61,634 bases of DNA from NCBI RefSeq assembly GCF_008635795.1, contig NZ_VWRQ01000032.1, forward strand, positions 1 to 61,634, in the 5' to 3' direction. The stretch is from Paenibacillus tepidiphilus (lineage in GTDB: Bacteria; Bacillota; Bacilli; Paenibacillales; Paenibacillaceae). Of this stretch, positions 18,663-27,351 are shown in pieces (positions within the stretch are counted from its first letter, which is position 1; every line of letters starts with the position of its first letter). The position numbers and the translations under genes were made by a program. The notes under the pieces are model-generated. The model searched no databases. It was not told where the DNA came from and saw nothing but the letters and a program-made list of their open reading frames with translations.

Positions 18663-18692
18663 ATTGTACCATAGCCTGCCCGGGGTCCTCAA
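18663..18692 (-). promoter_or_regulatory. Probable ftsH promoter
   Basis: -35 TTGAGG (18692-18687), 18-bp spacer and -10 TACAAT (18668-18663), in the 109-bp gap between hprT and ftsH. Confidence 0.55.
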
Positions 18693-18742
18693 ATGTAGCC
18701 AGGTCCGGTAATGGATCCTTGAATCTAAGGCTTTTAACGCGA

Positions 18743-19282
18743 TTATTTGGTGTAAATTTCAGGCTTCAGCACACCGACGTAGGGGAGGTTCCGATACTGC
18801 TCGGCATAGTCGAGTCCATAACCGACTACAAAAGCGTCAGGAATGACAAATCCGGTATAAGCCGCTTCGAGATTAACCGTACGTCCAGATGGTTTGTCAA
18901 ACAAAGTGACTACTTGAATAGATGCGGCATTACGGCCCTGCAGCAATTCAATTAGGTAGCTGAGCGTAAGCCCGCTGTCGATGATGTCCTCAACAATCAG
19001 AACATCGCGTCCTTCAACGGATGCATCCAGATCCTTGATGATTTTGACTACGCCGGAGGATTTGGTCGATGCCCCGTAACTCGATACGGCCATGAAGTCC
19101 ATTTCAACAGGTACTGTAATCACTTTAACCAAATCTGCCATAAAGATAAACGCGCCTTTGAGTACACAAATCACTAAAGGCGTGCGTCCTGCATATTCTT
19201 CGCTCAGCTTGGCGCCAAGCTCTCTGATTCTTTGTTGAATTTCCTCTTCGCTGATTAGAATTTCCTGAATGTCGTTCTGCAA
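18743..19282 (-). CDS. hprT: Hypoxanthine phosphoribosyltransferase
   Basis: Salvages hypoxanthine (and guanine) with PRPP. 179 aa with the PRPP-binding signature VLIVEDIIDSGLTL (about residues 92-105) and the LKGAFIFMADL segment. The start is a TTG at 19282, 9 nt downstream of AGGAGG, with no competing ATG nearby. It lies 46 bp after tilS, matching the tilS-hprT-ftsH order of B. subtilis. Confidence 0.95.
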   Translation of the reverse strand: MQNDIQEILISEEEIQQRIRELGAKLSEEYAGRTPLVICVLKGAFIFMADLVKVITVPVEMDFMAVSSYGASTKSSGVVKIIKDLDASVEGRDVLIVEDIIDSGLTLSYLIELLQGRNAASIQVVTLFDKPSGRTVNLEAAYTGFVIPDAFVVGYGLDYAEQYRNLPYVGVLKPEIYTK

Positions 19283-19328
19283 CTTGCGAAACCTCCTAAG
19301 TTATACTATGAAAGCCTTCCTTCGACCA

Positions 19329-20771
19329 TTACGCTTCTTCATCCTTGGCAAGCTCACTCAGGGACAAAAGAATAACGAAGGCCGTATGCCGCCCTACTGC
19401 GGCATGTGACGAGCGCCTAACGCCCGGAATCCAGACAATATTGCCCAAACTGTCGCAAACGAGGGGAATTACGGAGCGTTCGGAAGTCGGGATCTTGTCA
19501 TCAATGTAAATATCTTTTACCTTTTTGCTTCCGTTTAATCCCATCACCCGGATGGTATCTCCAGGTAATCGGGAACGGACCGTGAGCGGCATGGCCAGCT
19601 CATCCCGGTCGAACCAGGCCAGCTGCTGCCCTGCCTCATCCCCTTGCATGTGAAATTGATCCCTCTCCAGAACCGTCATCGTCATTACCTTTCCTATTTC
19701 CGCCAGAATAAGACGTGAATTAGGCAAAGACAGCCGATATGTATAACTTAGCTTCCGCTCGGGAGGCTTGGACGAGAACACAATGGTATCGTATTGCCGC
19801 TTGCCGATCAGGCCACCGCCTAGATGAAGATTCCATCCGGTGGGATAATCCTGCAAGACTGCACGGCGAATCTTTTCAATCTTCGCAAAATCGAGAATGG
19901 AACCATCCGCCGACAGATAATTTAATATTAATTTAATCAAACGCCGTTGTAAAGCCGAGGGTAGGGCTGCAAAAGCCGCACGCTCAAAGGTGTATTCTCC
20001 ATGCCCGGGATTCACGATCTTCCCGAAGCATTCTGCTGCCGTCGCCTCCATATACTCATCTTCCGCTTCCACAATTTCGGACAGCTGCAGAAGCGATTGT
20101 TTGATCTGCGGATTGTATTGCTCCAGCATGGGCAGGATTTCCAGCCGCACACTGTTGCGCTTGTATTTGGTCTCCAGATTGCTGCTGTCTTCGGCATACG
20201 GAAACCCATTAGTCAAACAGAGGTCCAAAAGGGCCGTTTTGTTAATACGTAAGAACGGACGGATCAGTTCCACTTTTTTTTCGCTGCGTTTCCAGCGCAT
20301 TCCGGCAAGTCCCGTGAGCCCGCTGCCGCGCATCAGACGCATCAGTACCGTCTCCGCCTGATCATCAGCATGATGGGCAAGCGCGACGGAACGTGCCCCG
20401 TACCGGTGCGCCGTAGCGACCAGAAATTCATAGCGTTTCTCCCGCGCCGTTCCTTCCGGACCGAGGCCGCTCGTCGCCGCAAGGGCAGGAATATCGAAGC
20501 TTGCCAGCTCAAAGGGTATGCCGAGTCCTGCGGCCAGACCCCGGACCATCTCGGCTTCAGCGGCCGATTCGCTGCGGAACCCATGGTTCACATGGGCACA
20601 TACCAGCGTAAGCGGCATTCTGGTCAAAGCGATATGATGCAGAATACGCAAAAGAGCCACAGAGTCCGGCCCTCCGGAAACTGCGACTATGATTATGTCA
20701 TGGGGCGACCACAGTTCATGCTCAGCCGCGGCCTCCATTACGGATTCTGTGAGTTCATTCATTAAATCCAT
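19329..20771 (-). CDS. tilS: tRNA(Ile)-lysidine synthetase
   Basis: Modifies the C34 wobble base of tRNA-Ile(CAU) to lysidine so that it reads AUA. 480 aa with the PP-loop SGGPDS (about residues 31-36), the HVNHGFR and HHADDQAET motifs of the N-terminal domain, and a longer C-terminal domain including DSSN and the VRSRLPGDTIR region. The start ATG (20771) follows AAGGAAG by about 6 nt; the ATG at 20762 is an alternative. Downstream of the yabS-yabT pair, with no terminator visible. Confidence 0.94.
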   Translation of the reverse strand: MDLMNELTESVMEAAAEHELWSPHDIIIVAVSGGPDSVALLRILHHIALTRMPLTLVCAHVNHGFRSESAAEAEMVRGLAAGLGIPFELASFDIPALAATSGLGPEGTAREKRYEFLVATAHRYGARSVALAHHADDQAETVLMRLMRGSGLTGLAGMRWKRSEKKVELIRPFLRINKTALLDLCLTNGFPYAEDSSNLETKYKRNSVRLEILPMLEQYNPQIKQSLLQLSEIVEAEDEYMEATAAECFGKIVNPGHGEYTFERAAFAALPSALQRRLIKLILNYLSADGSILDFAKIEKIRRAVLQDYPTGWNLHLGGGLIGKRQYDTIVFSSKPPERKLSYTYRLSLPNSRLILAEIGKVMTMTVLERDQFHMQGDEAGQQLAWFDRDELAMPLTVRSRLPGDTIRVMGLNGSKKVKDIYIDDKIPTSERSVIPLVCDSLGNIVWIPGVRRSSHAAVGRHTAFVILLSLSELAKDEEA

Positions 20772-20805
20772 CTACGGCTTCCTTTCGCCCCTTCATTCTA
20801 TGTAC

Positions 20806-21741
20806 TTAAAAGAATACCCAATATAACGTAAAGACAAGCACAAACAAGGATAAAGCAAACGCCCCCTTGAGCCAGGCGGGTGTAGCCATGGTCTCCATGC
20901 GCTGCTGTCTTTTACTGTAAATCTGTTCCTTCCAGACCTTGGCCGCCTGAGCCGAACCGGCGAAGCCGCCTTTCAGGGCGACACAGAGCCAAGCGCCGAG
21001 CTGCTTATCCGGCAAATTCCTGGCCAGCTTCAGCAGTTCATCCACATTCCTCGTCTGGGGTAATTGCCCCGCCGCAGCTTTGAGTCCCGCTTCATTTAAA
21101 AGACGCAAGCAAAGGACAGCGAATGAAAACAGATCATAGCTCTCATCGCCGACACGGCTTCCGGCATTCCAGAAGCCACGGTCATGCCATTCGGTAAACT
21201 GCTTCACGCTGCGTCCGAGCGGGCTTGCACCGCCGTAATCAATCAATTCGGCATGGCCGTAATCAGAGACCATAACATTCTCCGGCTTCAGATCACCGAA
21301 CACAAAGCCGCAGACATGCAGCTTGTTCAGCTCCTCCAGCAGCTTCATGCCAATCAGGCCAAGCCATGAGGCTCCGCGTTTGGCCAAAAAATGATGCAGC
21401 GGCCTGCCCTCCACATAGCGCATGACATAAAAAGGGATATTACCGGTATCGCCGAAGTCGTCGGACTCAAGCAAATACGAGGATAGGGGCATCTCCCGGC
21501 GGGAGCGGTGCTCGCTGCGCATCTTGCAGGACTGAAGAGAGGTCAGCATATTGATTTCCGACTGCAGTTCAAGCGTATCGTTGCCGATCTTAAGCGCATA
21601 CTGCTCCCGGCGGCCTTCCCGCTGCACCAGATATACGGTTCCATTCGCCCCCTTGCCCAGCACCCGCTGGACAACATAGCGGTTTCCCCGCCATTTGCCC
21701 TTAATGACAGTGCCGGCGGGGTAGGGCGGATTAAACGACAT
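20806..21741 (-). CDS. yabT: Serine/threonine protein kinase, membrane-anchored (YabT type)
   Basis: About 311 aa. Kinase motifs: glycine loop LGKGANGTVYLV, VAIK-like YALKIG, catalytic loop FGDLKPENVMV (HRD reduced to FGD, with Asp, Lys and Asn kept) and IDYGG in place of DFG. A single membrane segment ends the protein (LKGAFALSLFVLVFTLYWVFF, shown in part in related forms). B. subtilis YabT is a DNA-activated kinase of sporulation. Start uncertain: ATG 21741, GTG 21747 or TTG 21750; AAGGG is best spaced for GTG. It overlaps yabS. Confidence 0.85.
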   Translation of the reverse strand: MSFNPPYPAGTVIKGKWRGNRYVVQRVLGKGANGTVYLVQREGRREQYALKIGNDTLELQSEINMLTSLQSCKMRSEHRSRREMPLSSYLLESDDFGDTGNIPFYVMRYVEGRPLHHFLAKRGASWLGLIGMKLLEELNKLHVCGFVFGDLKPENVMVSDYGHAELIDYGGASPLGRSVKQFTEWHDRGFWNAGSRVGDESYDLFSFAVLCLRLLNEAGLKAAAGQLPQTRNVDELLKLARNLPDKQLGAWLCVALKGGFAGSAQAAKVWKEQIYSKRQQRMETMATPAWLKGAFALSLFVLVFTLYWVFF

Positions 21742-22480
21742 ACCCACCAATCATCCCTTCTCGATCATCATGTTCCTTGCCGGTCAGCAGCGCCCGCGGC
21801 TCGTCCGTGCTGCCCGAGCCCTTGAACGCCTCAATGACCCTGAAAATGGCCGGTCCCGTCGGGGTCGCTCCGCGCATCTTCAGCTTGGGAAACAGCGAGC
21901 GCACCTGACCGATCTGGCCGGTAAAATCCAGATCGAGCTGCGCATCTTCTCCGCCGCTCCTTCCCGGAAAATGAAACACGGCGATTTCGCTGCGCCCTTT
22001 ACGGGCCTCCAGGCTGAGCGCCAGGTCGCGGACCGCATCCTCCACCGCAGCCAGCTTGGGCTTCATGCTTGCACTCGCATCAATCAAAAGCGCTACGCGC
22101 AGCGGCGAGGTTTCTGTCAGCTCATCAACGACACTCACCATCTGTGAGCGCTGTTCCGGCGGCAGCTGCGTAAGCGAGCTTTCGCCGAGAATTTTGTGTA
22201 CCTCTTTATTAACCGCCTGCTGAATCGTCTGAACCACGGTTTTACGGGTCAGCATTTGAACCGTCTGGGCCAGCTGCGGCGTGCCGACAATCCGGCTGAG
22301 TCCGCCGCCGGCCTTGGCGATATCGGCAATCTCCCGGCTGCCCAGCTCACCGATGGTTCCTTCATCGACCACACCGATGACATTTACGGCGATGCCTTCC
22401 CTCCAGGCATATCCCGCCGCCAGCACCGGACTTTCCCCCACGTTGGAACAGCCGTCCGTAATGAGCAATATCTGCTTCAT
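21731..22480 (-). CDS. yabS: VWA-domain protein (YabS type)
   Basis: 249-aa protein with a von Willebrand A fold; the metal-site motif DASASM is in VALLIDASASMKPKL (about residues 128-142). A second, N-terminal VWA-like half starts ILLITDGCSNVGE. Function unknown; always next to the kinase YabT in bacilli. The start ATG 22480 is 7 nt after AAGGGGAG. The stop overlaps the yabT start, suggesting coupled translation. Confidence 0.82.
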   Translation of the reverse strand: MKQILLITDGCSNVGESPVLAAGYAWREGIAVNVIGVVDEGTIGELGSREIADIAKAGGGLSRIVGTPQLAQTVQMLTRKTVVQTIQQAVNKEVHKILGESSLTQLPPEQRSQMVSVVDELTETSPLRVALLIDASASMKPKLAAVEDAVRDLALSLEARKGRSEIAVFHFPGRSGGEDAQLDLDFTGQIGQVRSLFPKLKMRGATPTGPAIFRVIEAFKGSGSTDEPRALLTGKEHDDREGMIGGYVV

Positions 22481-22516
22481 TCCCGCACTCCCCTTCTTGT
22501 TATCTAGTTCTAGCAT

Positions 22517-22937
22517 ATCCAGGGGAGAGAGATTTCAAACGTCTACCTTTTCCAAAAAGAAGAGTAGAAACCCATTGCAAATTTCGGGGGAACTCCATGA
22601 AAGTTTTGGGCCTCCGATCGCTGTTGTCCCCGAATTTAATGAATTAAACCAGGCGGTTTAAATTCGGGGACAAAGGCGAACGCTACCGCTTCTCCGGCTC
22701 CAAAATTTCACTGCGTTCCATTACATTTGCTAAGGAGCTACCCATTCTCGCGGTAAAAGCAGCGCCTGAAACAGAGAAGAGCAGCAAAGGCATGGCTCGC
22801 CTGATGGTCAGGCTCGCTAATATTAATAGTAAATACAAAGAAAAATCAGAGGGCTGCACAATAACACTTCTATTATAACGCATAAACTCTGGAACAGCGT
22901 AAACCGGGCGAAAGAAAGACGTTAACGGAATGACAGG
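22517..22937. other. Gene-poor gap between spoIIE and yabS
   Basis: About 460 bp without a recognised gene. It contains a perfect 16-bp inverted repeat (22624-22673) and, on the minus strand, a 66-aa reading frame (22683-22883) with a hydrophobic middle and no strong ribosome site. No convincing promoter for yabS or terminator for spoIIE was found other than the inverted repeat itself. Confidence 0.6.
22624..22673. repeat. Perfect 16-bp inverted repeat
   Basis: TTGTCCCCGAATTTAA (22624-22639) and its exact reverse complement (22658-22673), separated by 18 bp that contains a competing stem TTAAACC/GGTTTAA (22644-22650 with 22655-22661). No T run follows on either strand, so it is not a typical terminator. 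Confidence 0.85.
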
Positions 22938-25445
22938 TTAGCTGACGGTGCGCGGGCGCTCCATCCGGCCGATCCCGGGCATATGCAGGCTGGACCACTC
23001 CGGATGGTAATGGTCGACGCGGCTCACCACAATGGTCATATCATCATGAATCTCCTGGCCCTGATAACGGATGACCTTCTCCAGCAGCTCATCGGCCATC
23101 TCCTGCGGATCATCGTGCTGCAGCTCCTGAATCAGGCGTTTCATCCATATCTCTTTATTAACGGCATAACCGGGCGCATCATAAATACCGTCGGTCATCA
23201 TAATCAATACATCGCCCGCTCGCAGCTGCATGCTGATCAGGTCGACCTCGATATCCTTGATAATGCCTATCGGCAGATTGCTGGAGGTTACCGGGATTAC
23301 CTCGCTGCCGCGCCGGACGAAGCTGGGCGCAGAAGCAATCTTCATAAAGGTGGTCTGGGCCGAATACTGGTCGATCAGCGCCATATCCACTGTGGCATAG
23401 AACTCGTCAGGCGAGCGCAGGAGCAGAATCGAGTTGACGGATTTCACGGCCAGCTTCTCATCCATGCCCGATTGCAGCAGCTTCTCCAGCATCGACAATG
23501 CGGCGCTGCTCTCCATCCGCGCCCGCTCGCCATTGCCCATGCCGTCGCTCACCGATACGGCGAAGGTGCCGTTGCCCAGCTCCACTGTGCTGAAGCTGTC
23601 TCCGGAGAGCATAACGCCGCCCTTGGCCGCACCGGCCACGCCGGTGCTCACTTCATAGGCTTTGGCTGAGCCGAAGGTAACCATGGATAAGCCTTCGCGG
23701 GGATGAACGGCTGTCTCGCTGACAACGGCGATATTCTCCTCCAGAATATCGGAGAGCAGCGGCGCGATCATTTTGCGGCATTCATCGAAGCCGCGGGTAT
23801 AGGCATGCACGACTTCAATCTCCACCCGCCCGGGGTCCAGGCTGAGGATTTCGATGCTGTGAATGGACAGGCCAAGCTTCTCCAGCGCCTGGCGGATCTG
23901 ATTCTCCTGACGGTACATGGCTTGTCCCTCGCGTTTGATTTCCTTGGCCAGGTCCTCCATGACCTGCGAGACGCCCGATAGCTGTTCAGCAACGAATTGC
24001 CGGCTGTCGTAGATTTGTTTTTTCCAGCGCATATCATGCTGATACAGCTCATATTGCCCTTTCATCGCCTCCAGCACCTCCCCGGTCCTTCCGCAAATCC
24101 GGCTCCACTCGGGCGGAAGCTGCGCTGCGGTGATATCCGGGCACTCCTCTACGGTAGTCATCATATCGGTCATATACCTGTAGGTCTGATAGAATTTATT
24201 ATCCCAGCACTGGGTCCGCCGGATGCAGCCCGCGCAGGCTTCTTCCGTAACAGTATTCATAAAATCCTGCATTTCCCGGTCGCTCTTTCCGGCGTCCCCC
24301 GCCCGGGGAATCTGCCCGAAGCTGCTGGAAAGCTGCTGAAACACCTGCGAGAACTGGGTCACTCGGTCTGCGGTAATATCTCTCACTCTGCGCGCATATT
24401 CATTTTGGGAGCGGCTGTGATCCGGGGTTCCCGGCACGTATTTGGCTATGGCAGAAATCATGCTCTTCGGTGTCAGAAGAAACAACAGCATGGCCAAGCA
24501 AGTCTCCCATGTGGACATCAGTACATCGCCCGGTCCAAGAAAATAAACGGACAGAATAGTGGAGCCCAGCAGCATCCCGATGGACACTGCCCCCTTGCGC
24601 CCGGACTGCATCATACCGGCCAGCATACCGGAGAATGCCAGCAGACTCATCTGATAGATCGCGGAAATATCGGCCAAACTGAGGATCAGACCGGTCACGA
24701 CACCTACAGCCGCGCCAAGCGGCGCACCTCCGGCAAGCGCGAAGAGCAGGATCAGATACCGGGAAAGGATATGCTCCAGAGAGAGTCCGCTGACCGTCCA
24801 GCCCACCAGTCCCGTCATTACCGAGGCGAGCAGAATGATCAGGCATAGTATTTCCTCGCTGCGCAGGGACCTGCTCTTCTGCTTGAAGGTAAGCAGAGGA
24901 AGCGCCTGCAGAAAGACGAGTGTCAACACGAATCCGAGCAGTCCATCAAGGGCGACCATCAGCAGGGGATACCAGTCCAGTGAAGGCCCGATGACCACCT
25001 GGAACAGGCCGACCATAAAGGAGGAGACGAAAACCATCAGCGGCGCATAGGAGATATCTATCCTCTGAAAGCTTTCAAGCCCTTTGTGAATGAGTAAAAA
25101 TATCGCGAGTTGAGCGGATATTATAATGGCTCCGGGAAACGGGGTAAAGAGGCTTCCCAGAATCAGCGAAGCGGCCACCGGCAGCATGGAATCTTTGCGC
25201 AGCAGTACAATGACGGCGAAGTATGCAGCGGCAAATGGAGTAAGCTCGTCCAGAATCATGGCACGTCCCAGCAAAAATCCCATAAGGCTCAGCAGCAGTG
25301 TCCATTTCTTCACGTTCAGGAACTGCACAGCCGGTAATCCCAAGCTCCATGCCTTCAGTCTGGCACCCCAGGCCGCTTTCAGCTGTTCTTCTTTTTTACC
25401 CGCTTTGGTCCACTCCGGCAAATTGATTACCCCACTCTTATTCAT
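22938..25445 (-). CDS. spoIIE: Stage II sporulation protein E (SpoIIE phosphatase)
   Basis: PP2C-type phosphatase that dephosphorylates SpoIIAA and so releases sigma-F in the forespore; also acts at the polar septum. 835 aa: an N-terminal half with about ten membrane segments (about residues 50-330), a central region with a cysteine cluster (CAGCIRRTQCWDNKFYQ), and a C-terminal PPM domain (about 600-810) with SVSDGMGNGERA and the metal-binding MMTDGIYDA. Preceded by a promoter with long spacing like Spo0A-activated spoIIE in B. subtilis. Single-gene unit. Confidence 0.97.
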   Translation of the reverse strand: MNKSGVINLPEWTKAGKKEEQLKAAWGARLKAWSLGLPAVQFLNVKKWTLLLSLMGFLLGRAMILDELTPFAAAYFAVIVLLRKDSMLPVAASLILGSLFTPFPGAIIISAQLAIFLLIHKGLESFQRIDISYAPLMVFVSSFMVGLFQVVIGPSLDWYPLLMVALDGLLGFVLTLVFLQALPLLTFKQKSRSLRSEEILCLIILLASVMTGLVGWTVSGLSLEHILSRYLILLFALAGGAPLGAAVGVVTGLILSLADISAIYQMSLLAFSGMLAGMMQSGRKGAVSIGMLLGSTILSVYFLGPGDVLMSTWETCLAMLLFLLTPKSMISAIAKYVPGTPDHSRSQNEYARRVRDITADRVTQFSQVFQQLSSSFGQIPRAGDAGKSDREMQDFMNTVTEEACAGCIRRTQCWDNKFYQTYRYMTDMMTTVEECPDITAAQLPPEWSRICGRTGEVLEAMKGQYELYQHDMRWKKQIYDSRQFVAEQLSGVSQVMEDLAKEIKREGQAMYRQENQIRQALEKLGLSIHSIEILSLDPGRVEIEVVHAYTRGFDECRKMIAPLLSDILEENIAVVSETAVHPREGLSMVTFGSAKAYEVSTGVAGAAKGGVMLSGDSFSTVELGNGTFAVSVSDGMGNGERARMESSAALSMLEKLLQSGMDEKLAVKSVNSILLLRSPDEFYATVDMALIDQYSAQTTFMKIASAPSFVRRGSEVIPVTSSNLPIGIIKDIEVDLISMQLRAGDVLIMMTDGIYDAPGYAVNKEIWMKRLIQELQHDDPQEMADELLEKVIRYQGQEIHDDMTIVVSRVDHYHPEWSSLHMPGIGRMERPRTVS

Positions 25446-25480
25446 TCCTCGCCACCACCCGTTTCGAATTTATGGTTCAC

Positions 25481-25514
25481 ATTATATAGCGGGTCCTTCT
25501 GGAAAGTTTGTCAG
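25481..25514 (-). promoter_or_regulatory. spoIIE promoter with extended spacer
   Basis: -10 TATAAT (25486-25481) with CTGACA (25514-25509) 22 bp upstream. This long spacing is characteristic of Spo0A-activated sigma-A promoters such as spoIIG and spoIIE. A 6/7 Spo0A-box match (TTGTCGGA, 25548-25541) lies about 27 bp further upstream. Confidence 0.65.
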
Positions 25515-25634
25515 AAACGGAGGGCTGGTCTCAAGAAATTTCCGACAAAAAGAGCTTCGCCGACAAGCGCCGGCGAAAGGGCAATGATCCCTTGCGAGAC
25601 AGCGGGTTGCTGCAGGCCAAGCACCCGTCTTTGC

Positions 25635-25678
25635 GGGAATCGCTGGCGAATGCCGGGGAGGATTCGTCAGCGATTCCC
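25635..25678. repeat. Strong imperfect inverted repeat upstream of spoIIE
   Basis: Two 17-bp arms (25635-25651 and 25662-25678; 16 of 17 match) around a 10-bp loop. A smaller stem TTCGCCG/CGGCGAA lies at about 25556-25577. The stretch 25520-25730 has no gene I can support. Confidence 0.75.
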
Positions 25679-25732
25679 CCGGACATATGCGGGATTGGCA
25701 GGGAAACTGTCGGCAATTTATTTTCGGGCGAC

Positions 25733-25766
25733 AAAAAAACCGCTCAGGCCGAAGCCCTTGCGGTTT
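25733..25766 (-). terminator. Terminator after yabR
   Basis: Stem AAACCGC/GCGGTTT with an inner CTTCGG tetraloop, followed by seven T on the minus strand. Confidence 0.85.
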
Positions 25767-25811
25767 ATTTCAATAAAATCATCTATTTAGACACCGGTAT
25801 GCAGGATCATA

Positions 25812-26306
25812 CTATACCCGCTTAGCTCCGCGGCCGCCGCGTTTGCCTTCCGTGTTCTTCTTCAGCGAAGACATCCGTTCCTCGCTGTCTTTCAGGAAGC
25901 GTGACATTTTATCCTCGAATGAAGGTTTACCGGCTGCAGGCTTGAATGGACGCCCACCCCGTTCACGATTGAATCCACCGCCTCCGCCACCACCGCCGCC
26001 GAACCGTTCTCCGCCGCCGCTTGGACGGTCAGGTCTTGGAGCTCTTGGGGGGCGTGCTTCCGACGCAGGCTTATCCACAGCCTGCTTGATGGAAAGTCCG
26101 ATCTTGCCGTCCTTGTCGACATTGATCACCTTGACGGTTACTACATCACCAATCTTCAAATGATCGTTAACATCCTTGACGTAATTATCGGCGATTTCCG
26201 AAATGTGAACGAGACCTGTGACACCTCCTGACAGATCCACAAATGCTCCGAAATGCGTGATGCCTGTCACCTTGCCCTCTAACTTGGTGCCCACTTCAAT
26301 TGCCAT
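25812..26306 (-). CDS. yabR: S1-domain RNA-binding protein (YabR type)
   Basis: 164 aa: an N-terminal S1 RNA-binding domain (GTKLEGKVTGITHFGAFVDL, residues 6-25, up to IGLSIKQA) and a disordered Arg/Gly/Pro-rich tail with a nine-glycine run and RGG-like repeats, then a basic helix. Probably a ribosome- or RNA-associated general stress-type protein; no defined role. The start MAIEVG at 26306 matches B. subtilis YabR; the GGGAGG is 13 nt away, rather far. Confidence 0.9.
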   Translation of the reverse strand: MAIEVGTKLEGKVTGITHFGAFVDLSGGVTGLVHISEIADNYVKDVNDHLKIGDVVTVKVINVDKDGKIGLSIKQAVDKPASEARPPRAPRPDRPSGGGERFGGGGGGGGGFNRERGGRPFKPAAGKPSFEDKMSRFLKDSEERMSSLKKNTEGKRGGRGAKRV

Positions 26307-26373
26307 AGAATAAAATGATCCTCCCTTAAAAATATACAGACGAATATAAAGGCATCCGGTCTGCGGTGATTTG

Positions 26374-26402
26374 ATTATACAGTAAAGAACCAAGCAAGGC
26401 AA
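26374..26402 (-). promoter_or_regulatory. Sigma-A promoter of yabR
   Basis: TTGCCT (26402-26397), 17-bp spacer and TATAAT (26379-26374), in the gap between divIC and yabR. Confidence 0.7.
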
Positions 26403-26429
26403 CACAACATAAGCCCCTTTTGGACGGCT

Positions 26430-26762
26430 TTATTGCCCTGATTGTTCTGTACGGATCGGTGATTCGCCTTGAGGATACATATTATACCATTTGCGTGCCA
26501 GCTGGCCGATATATTCCTCGTCATTTAGCCGGGACACCTCGTATTTCAGCTGGTTGAGAGAAGCATTGGCCCCTTCCTGGGCGGATTGCTTCTTGGCGAG
26601 CTGCTCATTCTTCTCGGCAATCGCTGCGCTCTGGGAGAAGAAGATGTATCCGGCCCAGCCAAAAAACACAGCTACAACGGTAAGCCAGATCAGTCGTCTT
26701 CTCTTGGCTCCTGCAGCAGCATTGCCGCCCTTCCCTTTCTCTTCCGCAGAGAATCTGTTCAT
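26430..26762 (-). CDS. divIC: Septum formation initiator DivIC (FtsB family)
   Basis: 110-aa bitopic division protein: a basic N-terminus, one membrane segment (about residues 23-42, LIWLTVVAVFFGWAGYIFF), then an extracytoplasmic coiled coil (about 45-85) ending in a short KWYNMYPQGE segment typical of the FtsB/DivIC family. Partners in the family are DivIB and FtsL. The start ATG 26762 is 7 nt after TTGGAGGT. Distance to yabQ is 25 bp, as in B. subtilis. Confidence 0.93.
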   Translation of the reverse strand: MNRFSAEEKGKGGNAAAGAKRRRLIWLTVVAVFFGWAGYIFFSQSAAIAEKNEQLAKKQSAQEGANASLNQLKYEVSRLNDEEYIGQLARKWYNMYPQGESPIRTEQSGQ

Positions 26763-26787
26763 GCGGCTTACCTCCAAGTTAACAAGA

Positions 26788-27351
26788 TCAGCGTTTTTTG
26801 ATACGGTTCAGAGCGGCTGTCAACCTTGCCGTCCAGGCGCTTTGCCTTAGCTTGGCCCAATACGGCGAGATCCATTTCACAGGAAGCCACCATAACGGCT
26901 TCGTAAGTCGCAGCAGCAGCTTAAGGATGAAGAGTATGATGCGCCACAGCAGCCGCAGCGTGCCCACAAGGAGACGCCAGAGCCAAAGCAGCGGTACACC
27001 AATAAGCACTCCAATCACTTTCCACAGCAGCTTACCCAAATATTGAACCGACTGAATTAACATTACCACAAAACGCTGGACTGTAACACTGAAGAGCAAA
27101 AAATAGAACCATACTCCTAGAAAGAGCCCGACAAAGACATAAAACCTCAATTGTCCCTGATTTCCGGCATAAAGCATGCGAAAGGTAAGCAGCGCCGCCC
27201 ACACCCAATACAGCAAATCGAGTGTACCGTTCAGCCAGCGGGGAAAATGAAGCTTCAGCGACAGCACCCGGTAGCTGTCATAGGTAAACCCCATGGCTGT
27301 GCCGGCCAGCATCATATAGAGCAGCGTCATCCATTGTACGGCCGGGTTCAT
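26788..27351 (-). CDS. yabQ: Spore cortex biosynthesis protein YabQ
   Basis: 187-aa protein with three to four N-terminal membrane segments (up to about residue 115) followed by a basic, tryptophan- and leucine-rich tail. In B. subtilis YabQ sits in the outer forespore membrane and is needed for cortex formation. The start ATG overlaps the yabP stop by 4 bp. Recognised by the pattern MGFTYDSYRVLSL and by context. Confidence 0.92.
   Translation of the reverse strand: MNPAVQWMTLLYMMLAGTAMGFTYDSYRVLSLKLHFPRWLNGTLDLLYWVWAALLTFRMLYAGNQGQLRFYVFVGLFLGVWFYFLLFSVTVQRFVVMLIQSVQYLGKLLWKVIGVLIGVPLLWLWRLLVGTLRLLWRIILFILKLLLRLTKPLWWLPVKWISPYWAKLRQSAWTARLTAALNRIKKR

Noticed and set aside
22683..22883. 66-codon minus-strand frame as a real gene
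   Set aside because: No good ribosome site and unclear family; kept only as part of the inverted-repeat finding.
25508..25825. 105-codon plus-strand frame in the spoIIE-yabR gap
   Set aside because: Runs through the yabR terminator and into yabR, has no ribosome site and resembles no protein.
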